Translations under genes and position numbers: made by a program
The notes under the pieces: generated by a model
The model's database searches: none
What the model was told of the DNA's origin: nothing
The model's input: only the letters and a program-made list of their open reading frames with translations
NCBI GenBank assembly: GCA_963989385.1
Contig: OZ022506.1
Coordinates: 66,475,434 to 66,539,433, forward strand
DNA length: 64,000 nucleotides
Direction of reading: 5' to 3'
Origin: Ctena decussata
Taxonomy: Eukaryota > Mollusca > Bivalvia > Lucinida > Lucinidae
In this document: positions 13,201-24,390 of the stretch, piece after piece
How the letters are laid out: each line of letters opens with the position of its first letter
Position numbering within the stretch: the stretch's first letter is position 1

Positions 13201-14257
13201 AAGCTGTTCTTAGTCCTTTATGTGCGCGAATGTTGTAATGTACGAGTACCTATTTCATCTCCACATTGTATGAAAAATACAGAGATGTGCAAATGATGTA
13301 TTTATTTTCAGTGCAGTTGGTTTAAACAATATTTTATTCAAAGATTTTATACACACATATGAATAATATAGGATCTGACAGTAAGCGTAACGCTTATATA
13401 TAAGTCATCTCCTGTCATCTCATTCAGTGCAGTTCCCTGTGGGTCTTCAAAATCACAGTCTTATCCAATTATAATCTTGTTATAACCAGATTCTCCATTT
13501 TTCCTTGACAGCTAATTTCCCTTTATCTGGCCTCACATACCTGTTTTTTGGTTACAAGAATACAAATACGAATACTTTATTAACGCAATAAGCCATATGG
13601 CCCATGAGCATATATACATACATATCTCATTTAGTTAACATACAGGATAGCAAGCATAAAAAGCATATACAACAGTATGGAATTACAATAACTAAAGTTA
13701 CAAGGAAGCTTAGGCTATGATTATAAATGAACTTATGAGAGAGGTGCAGAAAAAAAACAAAGTAAAAAGGAGAAAAGAGAATAAGATGAGATGTGTAAAA
13801 GAAATATCCAAACAATAATAACAGTGAGAAATGTATAACCACGGAACATATTATAAGCCGCCTTTGAAATATATATCAGTCAGAAGCTCTTTGGTCAAGT
13901 GATTGGGCCAGTCCCTGTCGCTTACACGGAATTCAAAAATGGCTAACTGCACAATGGCATTAGAAATATCGCAATAGGAGAAAGGTTCTTTATTTTGTTT
14001 CATATTTTTTTCTCATTTATTCAGAGTATGCTATTTTTTGTAGAGAGAAACTCTGTCAAATTTTAAAAGACTTGATTGTCTTTCTCTTTACAAAACATGT
14101 TTCTGTCCGTAGAAAGTGTGTTCAGTATAACCCAGTTAACATATTTTTAAGCACTGTGATCATACAAATCTGTGGTGCAATTTTATCTCGGTTACTGAGC
14201 AATTTACTATATTCTGTCTATGGATGAGACAGAGATCAAAACAAATCTCCCTGCATT
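10003..14257. repeat. 4.25 kb segment duplicated at 22.1-26.9 kb (donor copy)
   Basis: Runs from CTTGTGCAATAACC to CTCCCTGCATTT and is present again 12 kb downstream with only scattered differences (roughly 98-99% by eye). It holds an AAT microsatellite, a diverged foldback near 10.67-11.0 kb and a single copy of the ~115 bp repeat seen as an array at 14.74 kb. No gene is evident: the ~80-residue minus frame at 11084-11326 is kept in both copies only because the DNA is nearly identical. This copy lacks the 610 bp insert of the second copy and has 57 bp (10946-11002) absent there. Its flanks are not duplicated, which fits it being the source. Confidence 0.9.
10163..10282 (+). repeat. AAT microsatellite (donor copy)
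   Basis: Interrupted (AAT)n with GAT, AAC and AAAAAC interruptions. Encodes poly-Asn or poly-Ile in open frames, which are spurious. The run lengths differ from the second copy at 22239-22368, as expected for slippage after the duplication. Confidence 0.95.
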
Positions 14258-14740
14258 TGACCTCTACCTGTCTGTTAAACCATTCTCAATCTACCAAGTT
14301 TAGTAATGGGCAAGCTACTAACAGTGATAAACTTAATGGCCAAATAGTTCCCAGTTTTACGCGTTTAAAGGATAACATTTTCTCCATTTGGAGCAAATTC
14401 TTTCCTTTAAATACATATTTTTTCAGTACTCAGGGTGGAGTCACAAAATGATTGTTTCTAATATACAGTAGTTAAGACCATAACTTACATCAAAGACTTA
14501 CCTTATTTAGGTGATTATTACTGTATTATCTTAAGAGTGAGGCATACTATGGGGAAAACTGCTATTACACGTATCTTGTTAAGCTTAAAATGAATAAAAG
14601 AAAGAGAACTGTAAAACAAAACCTAAATATTCATTTTGATTATTTTATTCTGGTCTGATATGTACTGGTAAATATATAAGTGTTTATAGATTATTTATGA
14701 GTTTTATGTTATCAAAGTAAATACGAAGAGTAACACGTTT
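14258..14740. other. Unique gene-free interval
   Basis: Sequence right of the duplication junction, with no counterpart at 26.9 kb. No exon, RNA or repeat is recognised. Confidence 0.45.
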
Positions 14741-15245
14741 TCTTATCCGGATCAGGGTGCACATTTCGCTTTTTAGCTGTGCAGGCTGATTGGAGTGCTC
14801 AATAGAAAAAGTACTGAAAATTAACTTTTATGTAAACAGCCATCACATCTTTGTAGCCAGATCAGGGTCTTCAATTTAGCCTTTACCCTTGCAGGCTGAT
14901 TTGAATACTCACTGTAGATATTACTTTATGTCAACAGAAAATATTCAAATAATCTGTCACACCTGCGTTTCCTTATCAGGGTCTTTATTCTGCTGTTTAG
15001 CTTTGTAGGCTGATTGAGAAATTTCACTGTTGACATTACTTTTATGTGAACAGTAGATATTCGAATCAGCCGTCAAAATTCTGTCGATAAATCAGGATCT
15101 TCATTTTACTTTTTAGCTGTGCAGGTTAATTTGAATACTCACTGTTGACAAAACTTTTACGTGAACAGTAAATATTCAAATCAGCCGCCACAGCTCTGTA
15201 GACTGTTCAGGGTCTTCATTTTCCTTTTTAAATTTCCTTAAATCG
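14741..15245. repeat. ~115 bp tandem repeat, about 4 units
   Basis: Units carry GCTGTGCAGGCTGATTTGAA, then CTCACTGTTGACA, TATGTGAACAGTAAATATTC and AAATCAGCCGTCACA. The GCAGGCTGAT motif falls at 14781, 14891, 15005 and 15121 (spacing 110-116 bp). A single related unit lies at about 12020-12190 and in its duplicate near 24670-24830. Confidence 0.85.
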
Positions 15246-15497
15246 TAGACCCTGAATAGTCTGTGTGGGCTGATCTGAGTTTTTTTTTGTACACAAATGT
15301 TGCAATGTACGAGTATCTTTATACTTGGCCCTTTGAGTAAAAAGTGTATTTTAGCAAAGTTTGATGTCAGTATTCAAAAACACAGTCTTATCCAATAATA
15401 ATTTGTTTATAACCAAAGCCTCTCTTTTTCTTGACAGTTGATATCCTTTTATCTGACCCTATACATGTATTTAATTCACAAGTCTCCCAAGACATGC

Positions 15498-15648
15498 GTT
15501 CACACGGAGCAAATTATTTGATAAAGAAAAATGTGGCATGAAATCCTTGTCAAATAAACTCTGACAATGAAATATTTGCTTCTCTGTTCACATGAACAAA
15601 GAATTCTAGTCAAAGTTGCTTGGATAAACAAACTTTACTCGTGTGAAC
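15498..15648. mobile_element. 151 bp palindromic-ended element, copy 1
   Basis: Begins GTTCACACGGAGCAAATT and ends with the inverted form AACTTTACTCGTGTGAAC. Internal motifs (CAAATAAAC, GACAAT, TTTGTTC) recur in both orientations. A second unit with the same ends lies at 15777-15917. Probably a short non-autonomous inverted-repeat element; no clear target duplication is visible. Confidence 0.5.
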
Positions 15649-15776
15649 GGCCGCTTGTGCCACATTTTCTTTGTTAAATATACTTTGTTCAAAATCAAAT
15701 TGTTTGATTATAAGCAGTCTTCTGTGTTAATCTCCATAGCTAGTTTCTTTGTTACATATTCAATGGCATATTTTCT

Positions 15777-15917
15777 GTTCACACGGACAAATTAAGTTTG
15801 TCATATAAACTTTAGCAGATAAACTTGTCAATGACAATGTACCATATTTTTCAGTCACACGAGCAATTTTTTTCTATGCCAAACCTACTTTGTCACAGAA
15901 ACTTTGCCCGTGTGAAC
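15777..15917. mobile_element. 141 bp palindromic-ended element, copy 2
   Basis: Begins GTTCACACGGACAAATTA and ends AAACTTTGCCCGTGTGAAC, the same terminal motif as the unit at 15498-15648. Adjacent and diverged, so either two insertions or an old local duplication. Confidence 0.5.
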
Positions 15918-16157
15918 GTTGTTTTATCTTTAAGAAATAAATTTCAATAAACAGTCATTAGGGTATTATGCAATCAAAGAAATGGGTCTTTTAGAGGAGA
16001 TCTCATTTATGTTATGGCTCCGTCAGCCAGGAAAGCAAACAAAAAGTCACTACCGTTGTTCCCATTGAAAAATAAAATGAAATAATAGTAAATAGAATAA
16101 TGTGGAGGTGCAATTATTCACCTTAAATTGATATTATATGGGTTGAAAAGGCACAAA

Positions 16158-16550
16158 AAGAGCAAATGTTGTAACGCCCCTGTTACATAGCTTGGGTAAA
16201 AAAGGCCCAAATAGAGCCAATGTTGTTACGCCTCTGATACGTAATTAAATTTTGTGTGCATTATTTCTGGGTAAAACAGGCTCAAATAGAGCCAATGTTG
16301 TTACGCCTCTGATGCGTAGCTAAATCATTTCTGGATTATTTCTGGGTTAAAAAAGCTCAAATGGAGCCCATTTGTTGTTACGCCTCTGACACATAGCTAA
16401 ATCATTTCTGGATTATTTCTGGGTTAAAAAAGTTAAAACAGCCAATGTTTTTTCGCCTCTGATAGTAGCTAAATCATTTCTGCATTATTCCTGGCTTAAA
16501 AAGGCTCAGATAGAGCCGATGTTACTACGCCTCTGGTATGTAGCTAAATT
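16158..16550. repeat. 75 bp tandem repeat, about 5 units
   Basis: Units contain GCTCAAATAGAGCCAATGTT, GTTACGCCTCTGATACGTAG and CTAAATCATTTCTGGATTAT. The AGAGCCAATG anchor recurs at about 16216, 16291, 16366, 16441 and 16515, a period of 74-75 bp; a shorter first unit starts near 16160. The array ends about 30 bp before the stop codon of the minus-strand NHL gene, so it lies in or just beyond that gene's 3-prime UTR. Confidence 0.9.
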
Positions 16551-16580
16551 AGTTCCGAAACAATTAGGACTACTCAACAA

Positions 16581-17573
16581 TTATGAAAGTTTAAAACAGT
16601 CTACAGTGTCACGACATGAAAATAAGTATGATATGATAATTTGATGACTCGTGTCATCATATACTATTGCTTGTGGTTGACTTCTCAGACCGTTCTGCGT
16701 TGTTAGTAGAATACTCTCTTCAGACAAGTCTCCTGACAGCACTGCCACCTCAGATGTCCCCCAGTAACAGACATAGACGTTACCAGTAGAGTCAGTGGTA
16801 ACACCTCTAGGACCCTTCCCCTTTAGCTGACGTCCAGTGATAACCTCTCCAGTGTCACCATTCAACAAAGTCGACGTGCTGTTATGCCAATCTATTACCA
16901 TCACAGTGGTTGATCTCTCATCACCAGGACTACTCACGTACCAAGGCCAACTAAAGAGTGGCTGTCCCTGTTCATTAGACGAAACTGACCAGTACACTCT
17001 ACCAGTCTGATCAATCAGCTTAACAGTGGCAGGATAGCCTGGACTGGTGACAACTAATTTATTATTAAACTTGTTAATGCCGTATACATCGTATGATACT
17101 TGTGTTGTTGTCTTTATACTGAGCCGCTTACCAGAGATAGCCAGTGTAACAAGTGATTTGTTGTAAGTAGTAACCACAGCTTCACTATCACTGATCACAG
17201 CTATATCCCACGGTCGGTCAGGAACTGAGACAGAGGACAAGAACTTCATGTTATGAGAAAACAACTTAACTTTATCATTGTCATGATCGGTCATCAATCT
17301 TCTTCCATTCTTAGCTATTGCTAGACCAGATATATAACAGTCATATTTGTCTTCCTTAACTTTCACCTTGTAAGTACCTTCTTTACCGGCAATGTTTTTT
17401 TTCAGTGGTACAGACGGTCCATTGTTTGAACCCGTGGCTCCTACATTTCGTAGACTCGACTGTTGCGGAGGCAAAACAGGGCCGTTGGGTCCATTGCCTT
17501 CAAAACAATAATCACGGAAGGGATTGTTATATTCGTCTGTAGTTCTTTGCATGTCATCTAGGTTATCTGCCAT
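16581..17573 (-). CDS. NHL-type beta-propeller protein (TRIM-like C-terminal half)
   Basis: Encodes 330 residues from the ATG at 17573-17571. The open frame extends eight codons further upstream, but with TTG and no ATG. Residues ~1-70 are a low-complexity lead (DNLDDMQ, NGPNGP, PPQQSS). Residues ~75-330 form propeller-like repeats, each with a G-A/V-x-T-x-D/N-G pattern, e.g. ISGLAIAKNGRR, PWDIAVISDSEAVVT and PRGVTTDSTGNVYVCY, ending in DCFKLS. This resembles the NHL/six-bladed end of TRIM2/3/56/71-like proteins, which are expanded in bivalves; in that family the propeller binds RNA or protein and the RING/B-box part acts as ubiquitin ligase. No RING, B-box or coiled coil is encoded here. A TTATCTTTCAG acceptor ends one base before the ATG, so a 5-prime exon may lie upstream at higher coordinates; this could be a propeller-only paralogue or the last exon of a longer gene. 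Confidence 0.75.
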   Translation of the reverse strand: MADNLDDMQRTTDEYNNPFRDYCFEGNGPNGPVLPPQQSSLRNVGATGSNNGPSVPLKKNIAGKEGTYKVKVKEDKYDCYISGLAIAKNGRRLMTDHDNDKVKLFSHNMKFLSSVSVPDRPWDIAVISDSEAVVTTYNKSLVTLAISGKRLSIKTTTQVSYDVYGINKFNNKLVVTSPGYPATVKLIDQTGRVYWSVSSNEQGQPLFSWPWYVSSPGDERSTTVMVIDWHNSTSTLLNGDTGEVITGRQLKGKGPRGVTTDSTGNVYVCYWGTSEVAVLSGDLSEESILLTTQNGLRSQPQAIVYDDTSHQIIISYLFSCRDTVDCFKLS

Positions 17574-19404
17574 TCTGAAAGATAATTCCGTTTTCAACTA
17601 AAATTTATGAATCACGGTTGAAGCAAGTGTGAATTATAGTTATGTTTAAGTGTGAATTTTAGTTCTGTTTAATTAGTTTAAACGACAAGTAATTTAATAC
17701 TGATCGTACCAAGGTATTGCTACCGCTATGGTGTATCTGTTCATGTATTATTTTTTGTTGCGGCCGCTTATCTGTAGCAGTTCAAGAATCTATTTTGTTT
17801 GCTTGCTTGTTCTTATTCGTTCTGATTATGAAAATTAAATTGAGAGAAAAAATGTCAAAATTGATCTTTCAACGTGTGTAAAGTGTTATTATTTAGTCAA
17901 TGCTATCTTTGTACCCTGCGACCTACCTTAGAAAGAGCTGTTCATATTGCTGTCAGCTCATACTGTCTTACAACTGGTGTATGTAATTCTCGTTTGGTGT
18001 TGTAGTTGGGATATGTGGAATTTCTTGTATCAATTCTTGATTGCTGATCTTAACTCACCGGTCTGAGGGTTCAGTGAGCTGACAGGATATGCATAGGCAT
18101 GCCCCGCAATCGTCCGTTTGTCAACATTTTCAACAACGAAATTTTGTACAACCAGTCCTGATTACATTATTTACATGCCCTTAAATACCCATATAATGTA
18201 AAAATAATCTTACAATTATCTTTTCCAGAACCAAAGAATGATGGCCTTGAAACTTTGCATATAACAGTTGTCTCGTGTATGTTAAAAAGCTTATATATAT
18301 CCTATTTCACTAAACAAGGGGCAGTACATCTAGTGCCTTCGAACCAATTTGGCCCTTATTAAACATTACTGCGATCCTGTAGCCATGACCAAACATGAAA
18401 GTTTGATGACAACTGCTCCAAAAGGCTTGCCGCCATTCTTTTTAAAAGCTGATACAGCATTCTATTTTAAGGAAGGGACAAAAGCTTTGGTGTCAATGAT
18501 CCGATTTAGCCCATTATTAATCTGCTTTCAAAGGTAATATGTATAAGCATTGTCATCATTGCTACAAACATGTAGCATCTATATAGCTAGTAAATGTACA
18601 TTTTACCAGATGACAAACAACATTTCAAGCTAGGTAAGGGGACAATGGCTTATTTGTCGATGATTAGAATTTGGCTCATTACCAGACTTGAAAAAGATGT
18701 TGTACTCATAAACAATTTGTGCACGTATGGCTAAATTTGGTCAAAAGTGTATCCTCTAGTTTGTTTATTATTAAAACTAACCGAACTCTTGTGACCATAA
18801 AGGTAATATGTAAGTTTGGTTAAGATTGTTAATAAAATGTTGCCTTATTTTCAGGTAAGTGGTTGACAACAGGCGACGGGTTGATAACCGAAATAGCTCC
18901 ACATGAGCATGTTGTCCTCAGGTGAGCTACCACATAGATACAATTCAAGTTAGGGGATTTAGAGAAAAAAAGACAGGGGGAAAATGCCATAGAAAAAAAG
19001 GTTCCCCAGTTGCATAAAATAAATATATAGCTGTTCTTAAATTATTTTGAATCACAAGCACACTTATTTATTTTTTATCGGCCAAGAAAAACAAGAAGTC
19101 TTTGTGTAAAAAAGAAAAAATAATCGAAAACACTAAAATCTCACCTTTGCGTAAAAAATTATCTTGTTTCCAAAAATCTGTCGTGCTAATCTTTTATCAA
19201 GTTGTCACACGTGTCTTTCAAAGTATGTGGTTAACTGTTCTTCATGACACAAAATATCCATAAAATAGCTTTAGAGTGCAGGTGATCGGGACTTATCAAA
19301 TATTACCTTTACCAGAATGTTATCAGTTCAAAGAAAATGTGCATGCTGTCATATCAAGGAACTTTACTGATACTTTTGAGCTACCTCTTATAATGTTTTC
19401 TTCT
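17574..19404. other. Gene-free interval upstream of the NHL gene
   Basis: Would contain promoter or 5-prime exon(s) of the minus-strand NHL gene, but none can be placed with confidence. The stretch 18340-18930 ends in a TCCTCAGGTGAGCTACCA motif similar to one near 40360 (GTCTCAGGTGAACTGA), so part of it is probably an old dispersed repeat. Confidence 0.4.
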
Positions 19405-20350
19405 CTGTTATGATGATTTGTATTTAATACAAAAAATCTGAATAAAACCATAGAAAATTAATATATCTCCCTGTCAGATAGCAGTTTTCTTATTTCCGTG
19501 GTTCTCTAAAGTTTCGAATACAAAACAGAGAGACTTGCTGTTTATAAAAGTGCTTATAATTATGAAAGATCAGAGGGTAAGTGTTTTTATAATGAAAGAT
19601 CAGAAGATCTTTACATAAATAGATAAATAAAAAAAGAAAAAAAGAAAAAAAATGAAAATAACATTGTTATCAAAAATGTACTTAGCTCTAAAAATACTTT
19701 ATTGCATTAAGAAGGGTGTCCTAGCAATTATTTAATCCATTTTTCTCAAATTGTAAGATATACCAGATGAAAACAATAGCTTACTCTCAAATGTTAGGCT
19801 ATGCATAAGGTGAATGTAGACTGGATGCATTCATTAAATATAGGGTTGGCAAATGTACATACTGTATATATATCACATACAGTATAAAAACTACATTCCT
19901 GGGAGCAAAACAGGTATGTAAATGAAATGGATCGACCTTGAAAATAGACTTCCTTGTGTTTAAAAAAAACAACAAAAACAACAACAACAAAAAAAAAAAA
20001 GAAAAAAAAGAAAACAGTTGGACAGAGGCTACTTCTTTTTGTCTCTGCTCAGCCTGATAATATGTGAAAGAGTTCGAAAACAAAATTGCTGGGACGCCCG
20101 TCTGAATACATTAATGTGTCTTCAGGCCTAATTTCATGTTTAATAACGACGGTTACTTTAAGATTTTTGCGCAGATAAGTACCCCATCGATCATTTCTAA
20201 TTTTAACCCTTTTTAACATCATCATGTTGGAATTCTAAATTGTAAGAAACAACATAAAAAGCATCTGCTAAGTTTAGTGATCATCTGTTGTATTTTCTGT
20301 ATTTTACGCATATTTTTCTACACCGTAAACCAATGATTATTACCACCTCG
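19405..20350. mobile_element. ~0.95 kb foldback element, uninterrupted copy
   Basis: Two diverged inverted arms flank a short centre. The left arm (ATATCTCCCTGTCAGATAGC, then AAAAGTGCTT, GATCAGAGGGTAA, TCCTAGCAATTATT) matches the inverted right arm (AATTGCTGGGACG, GTACCCCATCGATC, GCATCTGCTAAGTTTAGTGA, TTATTACCACCTC). Both also match the arms of the interrupted element at 21943-27709, in opposite overall orientation. Non-coding; an A-rich/purine tract interrupts the middle at about 19960-20015. Class unknown. Confidence 0.7.
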
Positions 20351-21942
20351 ATAAATCTGTTTGGACTGTCATATATTGCCATATCAAACACCTTAAGAGC
20401 AAATAAGTAACATATTTAAGAGAAACAACTCTGTCATCGTTTTCGCATTCCTTCTCAGTGGGGGTCAGTTCTTAGAAGGAACGTATTATCAGTTATGCTC
20501 CATTAAGGCTAGACACTATTTTGTCCAGAGAAGCAAACATGAAATCACAATCATCACTTCCTTTGGTAGAAATGGTGAAGAAATCTTGAACTGAGTGTAT
20601 TCTAACACCTTTAACCTTCAAAAAAAAGCCTTTATTACAAAAAGATATAATAATATATTAATGGTATGAACACTTGTCCTATCAAGAGATACTTAAATAC
20701 GAAATTAAGGCAATTGTCTTAATGCAAACACACTTCATGAAGAAATAATGGGTATATTTGATTCTGCTCCGTTATATGTCATGTCACGCTACCCGGACTT
20801 GTATTATTTTTTTTTTTTTGGATTTTGCTACAGATCTTTACTTTTTTTTATCTTTCTCTCTCTTCTCATATGTCTTTTCTGCATTTATCCTAGATATTTG
20901 TTTTTGACCTTGCTTGTTTGCTAAGCTCAACAGGTCGTTTGGAAAAAACAGACCGGGTCAAAGTCGATTTTTGGAGGTCAATGTTTCAAGTTTTCTTCGG
21001 CATTTGACAGCTACTAGAGGCCTCCCAGTAAGTGATACTCAGAGTATGCAAGACAATGGCACTGGTATATACATATAAGTCCACATTAAATAGAACACTG
21101 GAATATGCGAGGTCGTGAGGGTCATTTAAACAGTCATTTTCAGCATTTAAGCAAAACATTTAAGTCATAGCCGGCCCTTACGCCAAAATACACTACACCT
21201 GTGGAAATGATAAAACAAGGTAAACGGCCTAAAATTATATAATTGGAAATTAATCCCCATAAATTACCGTTTTCTTGTCTAGTCCAGTCAAAATATGTGA
21301 GAATCCGGACCATATTGCAACTTTTCACTTACAAACCATATCCTTTCGCCTCCGAAGGTTTCAAGAAAATCGCTGGAAGTGGTGATGGGGTCGATTTTTT
21401 ACCCTAAAATGTGACTTACTTACTTGGTGAGTAGAATCGAAAGTGCAATCGATGGGAGATAAAATTGACTATTCCACATATGACACTTATTTTCTCTCAT
21501 GACGTCAGATAGGTCATTATTGTTCATTTGACGTCTCATTAGAATCACCTTCAATGATTGAGTTACTTTAATGATAAGTCAGTAAACATGCTGTGGCATC
21601 ACCTATGCGTTACATCGCACAGCAGACCTTTCTTTCGGAATCTTTGTAAAGAAGTCAACTTGTGTGGAGATTATGAAACTCAATCTGTAAGCAGATATTT
21701 AAAACAAAACGGCAAGTAAGTAAGTAGTAAGTAAGTAAAAATACAATGCACTTATCTTGATAATAAGTATTCTTTTAATATTTGTTTAGAAATGCAAGAA
21801 AATCTAATTTCATTAAAATAATCATGAAAAATATATTTGAACGATGGACATGCATATTATTTTAAAAACACTTACATTGTCTGTAACATAATAAGACAAA
21901 ATTACAAAATTTTGAACGTTTCGTTTCCTTGCAAAACAATGT
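20351..21942. other. Gene-free interval
   Basis: No supported exon or strong repeat. A T run near 20810 and (GTAA)n-like tracts near 21715-21735 are the only low-complexity features. Confidence 0.45.
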
Positions 21943-22001
21943 TTAAGGTGGTGATTATCACTGATTTGGGGCAAATACAGAAATCTGCACAAAATGCTAA
22001 T

Positions 22002-22086
22002 AAATACAACAGATGTTCCCGAAACTTAGCAGATCCCTTCTTTATGTTGTTTCTCACAATTCAGAATCCCAAAATGCCGGACTTGT
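22002..22086 (+). repeat. 85 bp target duplication, left copy
   Basis: From AAATACAACAGAT to GCCGGACTTGT. Matches 26913-26997 at 84 of 85 positions (one G/C difference after ACAGAT). It is part of the foldback left arm and directly abuts the start of the inserted segment; the last bases CTTGT are shared with the donor start. Confidence 0.9.
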
Positions 22087-22238
22087 GCAATAACCAAAAC
22101 CGAGTTGTGATGAAATAATGATCTAGCCATTGTAACTAACTGACAATATAATACTCTTCGCAAAAATGATTTTTGGAAGATTTTTTTTTACCGGCGCAAA
22201 TATTCACGATAGTTTTTGTATTTTTACTTATAGCAATG

Positions 22239-22241
22239 ATG

Positions 22242-22283
<42 letters not shown>

Positions 22284-22368
22284 GTAATAACAATAATAAT
22301 GATTATAAAAACAATAATAATAATCTGACATTTAGCCAAAATAATAATAATAATAATGGTAATAATAA
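22239..22368 (+). repeat. AAT microsatellite (inserted copy)
   Basis: Counterpart of the tract at 10163-10282, with different run lengths and an added AGT interruption. Confidence 0.95.
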
Positions 22369-23780
22369 TCTGGCATTTTGGCCGTTTTGAACCCCCAGCG
22401 TTTTTACTAATATTTAAACATTATTATATTTGTACAGCATTCTGAGGCAAATCAATAATAATTATCTGCGGCGGTCGACAGTGGCTTTCTATATTCATGG
22501 CCTATCTATCAGTTACAAATCATGACTTTGTGATAATAATAAATCATGTTTCCTATTTTATTTTGGTTTTCATCTTATCAATATCAAAATTTGTTTAAAG
22601 ATGTTATGATTTAAGAATGTGCTACCTCTCAAATTGCATTATGCTTTAATTTGCGAAATACGTGTATATTTTACTGTGAAAATGCACAAAAAGTTTTTTG
22701 TGGTCTCCAATATCGAGCGTTTTATCCATGAGGACAAAAAAAGGAATTAAATGACTTTAGAAAAGTTATTTGTGTGAGACAATCTGAAGTTTCTGTTGAA
22801 ATATTGCAGTTTGTGATGTCACTGGAAAATTTTCGGAGCAAGGCATACACTGTCTGCCATGCTCTGATACAATTTACTTCATAGATCTGTTAGCATAGCA
22901 ACTAAGTGTTCGTGCGGGTGTCAACGTGACGTCATCGAGATGTCATTGTACAAGATACTTAGCACAACACTGGTTAGTCCATAGTTCTATCAAATTCATT
23001 TAAATGATGACCTTAACCTTTTCTATAACATATTTTTGAAGACTTTGGTATATTCTGTCAACTAAGTGAGGCCATAAAGATTTCTCATAATCAGAGGTCT
23101 AAGTCATTCTTTGGCCTTTGACCACGGCCGTTCATATTTCAACAGCTTCAGACGTATCTGCCAAACGAAACGATTTAAATGGCTTAAGCAAAATGCCATG
23201 TGGAATATCCTTGAGTCAAAGAAACAACAGTTTGCTTCAGTGGTTCTGAACACATGACCAAGAAGTCTTTCATGTCCATCTATCATATAAACGGGAAAAA
23301 CCTTAAATAAACTTCTTTTCCCAAATGTCCCCAAACGGATTTTCATTCTAAAATGTTAATAATCTCTCACACCAAAGCCATATCTTATCTAGATGAGTAT
23401 GAGATATATATCAGTGAAAAAAAAAGAGAAAAAACAACAACAACAACAAGAGGGACCTAATATTGGATAACTGCTGTTTTTCTTTCTACGCATATAGTTT
23501 AAACAAAATTAAAAATCAATAAGAAAAAAAAAATTTTTCATAATAAACCGAACCTGTACGTATACTTAGTTTGGTTTTCTTTCTTATCTGTTATAAATTA
23601 ATGCATGAACAAGGTTTTCTATATTTGATTTATTTATAAGTTTATTTGTCTTTTAAAACATAAATGCAAATAAAAACTGTTTATTGTCAAGGGGCTAACA
23701 TTTGAAACTTTCTTTGATTATAAAACAGTAAAACCCCTTTTCGTTAGACACATAATATATATATATATATATATATAAAT

Positions 23781-24390
23781 GAGCCGTTCTCTGTGAAAAC
23801 CGGGCTTAGTGACATTACGTAATAATTACGTTGTGAACGGACGAAAATAACAAAATTAATGATTTTTCGGACATCTATTTATTTCCATGAAAATACCTTA
23901 AGCGTTGAGATATAACAGAAAGCCTATGGATTCAGACAAAATCCAGTAAGAAATATGACATGTGTTGCCATGACAACGCTTATTCCACGGTAACCCCAAA
24001 GCCTTGAAAACAGATGGTATACCATCACAAAGACCTATCATTTCAGAAAGAAAGTTAAATCATGCGAGTTGTCATGTGTGTGCTATGATATACACATTGA
24101 AAATGAGCAAACACACTTTTTGTCCGAATTATTTTGTGAAACAAGCACAGAAAGCGCGTTCAAACAAGCGTAAAGACGTTGACGTCAAAACATACTTGCA
24201 TGACGTTAATAACGTCATATAAAGAAACTGCTTTCCCTGTGTGCTTCTTAAGTCTATATCTCAGTAATAAATAATGGTAGCCACCTCAAATTTTCAGGAA
24301 ATGTTCAGAAAAGGTTATACTTTTCAATGATGCAGTAATTTAATTCTTCGTTTTTATGTCATTAAGCCCGGTTTTCACAGAGACTGGCTC
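23781..24390. mobile_element. 610 bp inverted-repeat element with GAGCC...GGCTC ends
   Basis: Starts GAGCCGTTCTCTGTGAAAAC and ends with the near-perfect inverted form (CGGTTTTCACAGAGACTGGC then TC), giving terminal repeats of about 28 bp. AAAT stands on both sides (23777-23780 and 24391-24394), while the paralogous site near 11749 has AAAT once, so this is a precise insertion with a 4 bp duplication. The interior has no transposase; a 72-residue frame inside is not convincing. It was probably inserted after the duplication. Ends and duplication size match the ~236 bp palindromic family at 30.9-53.7 kb. Confidence 0.9.
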
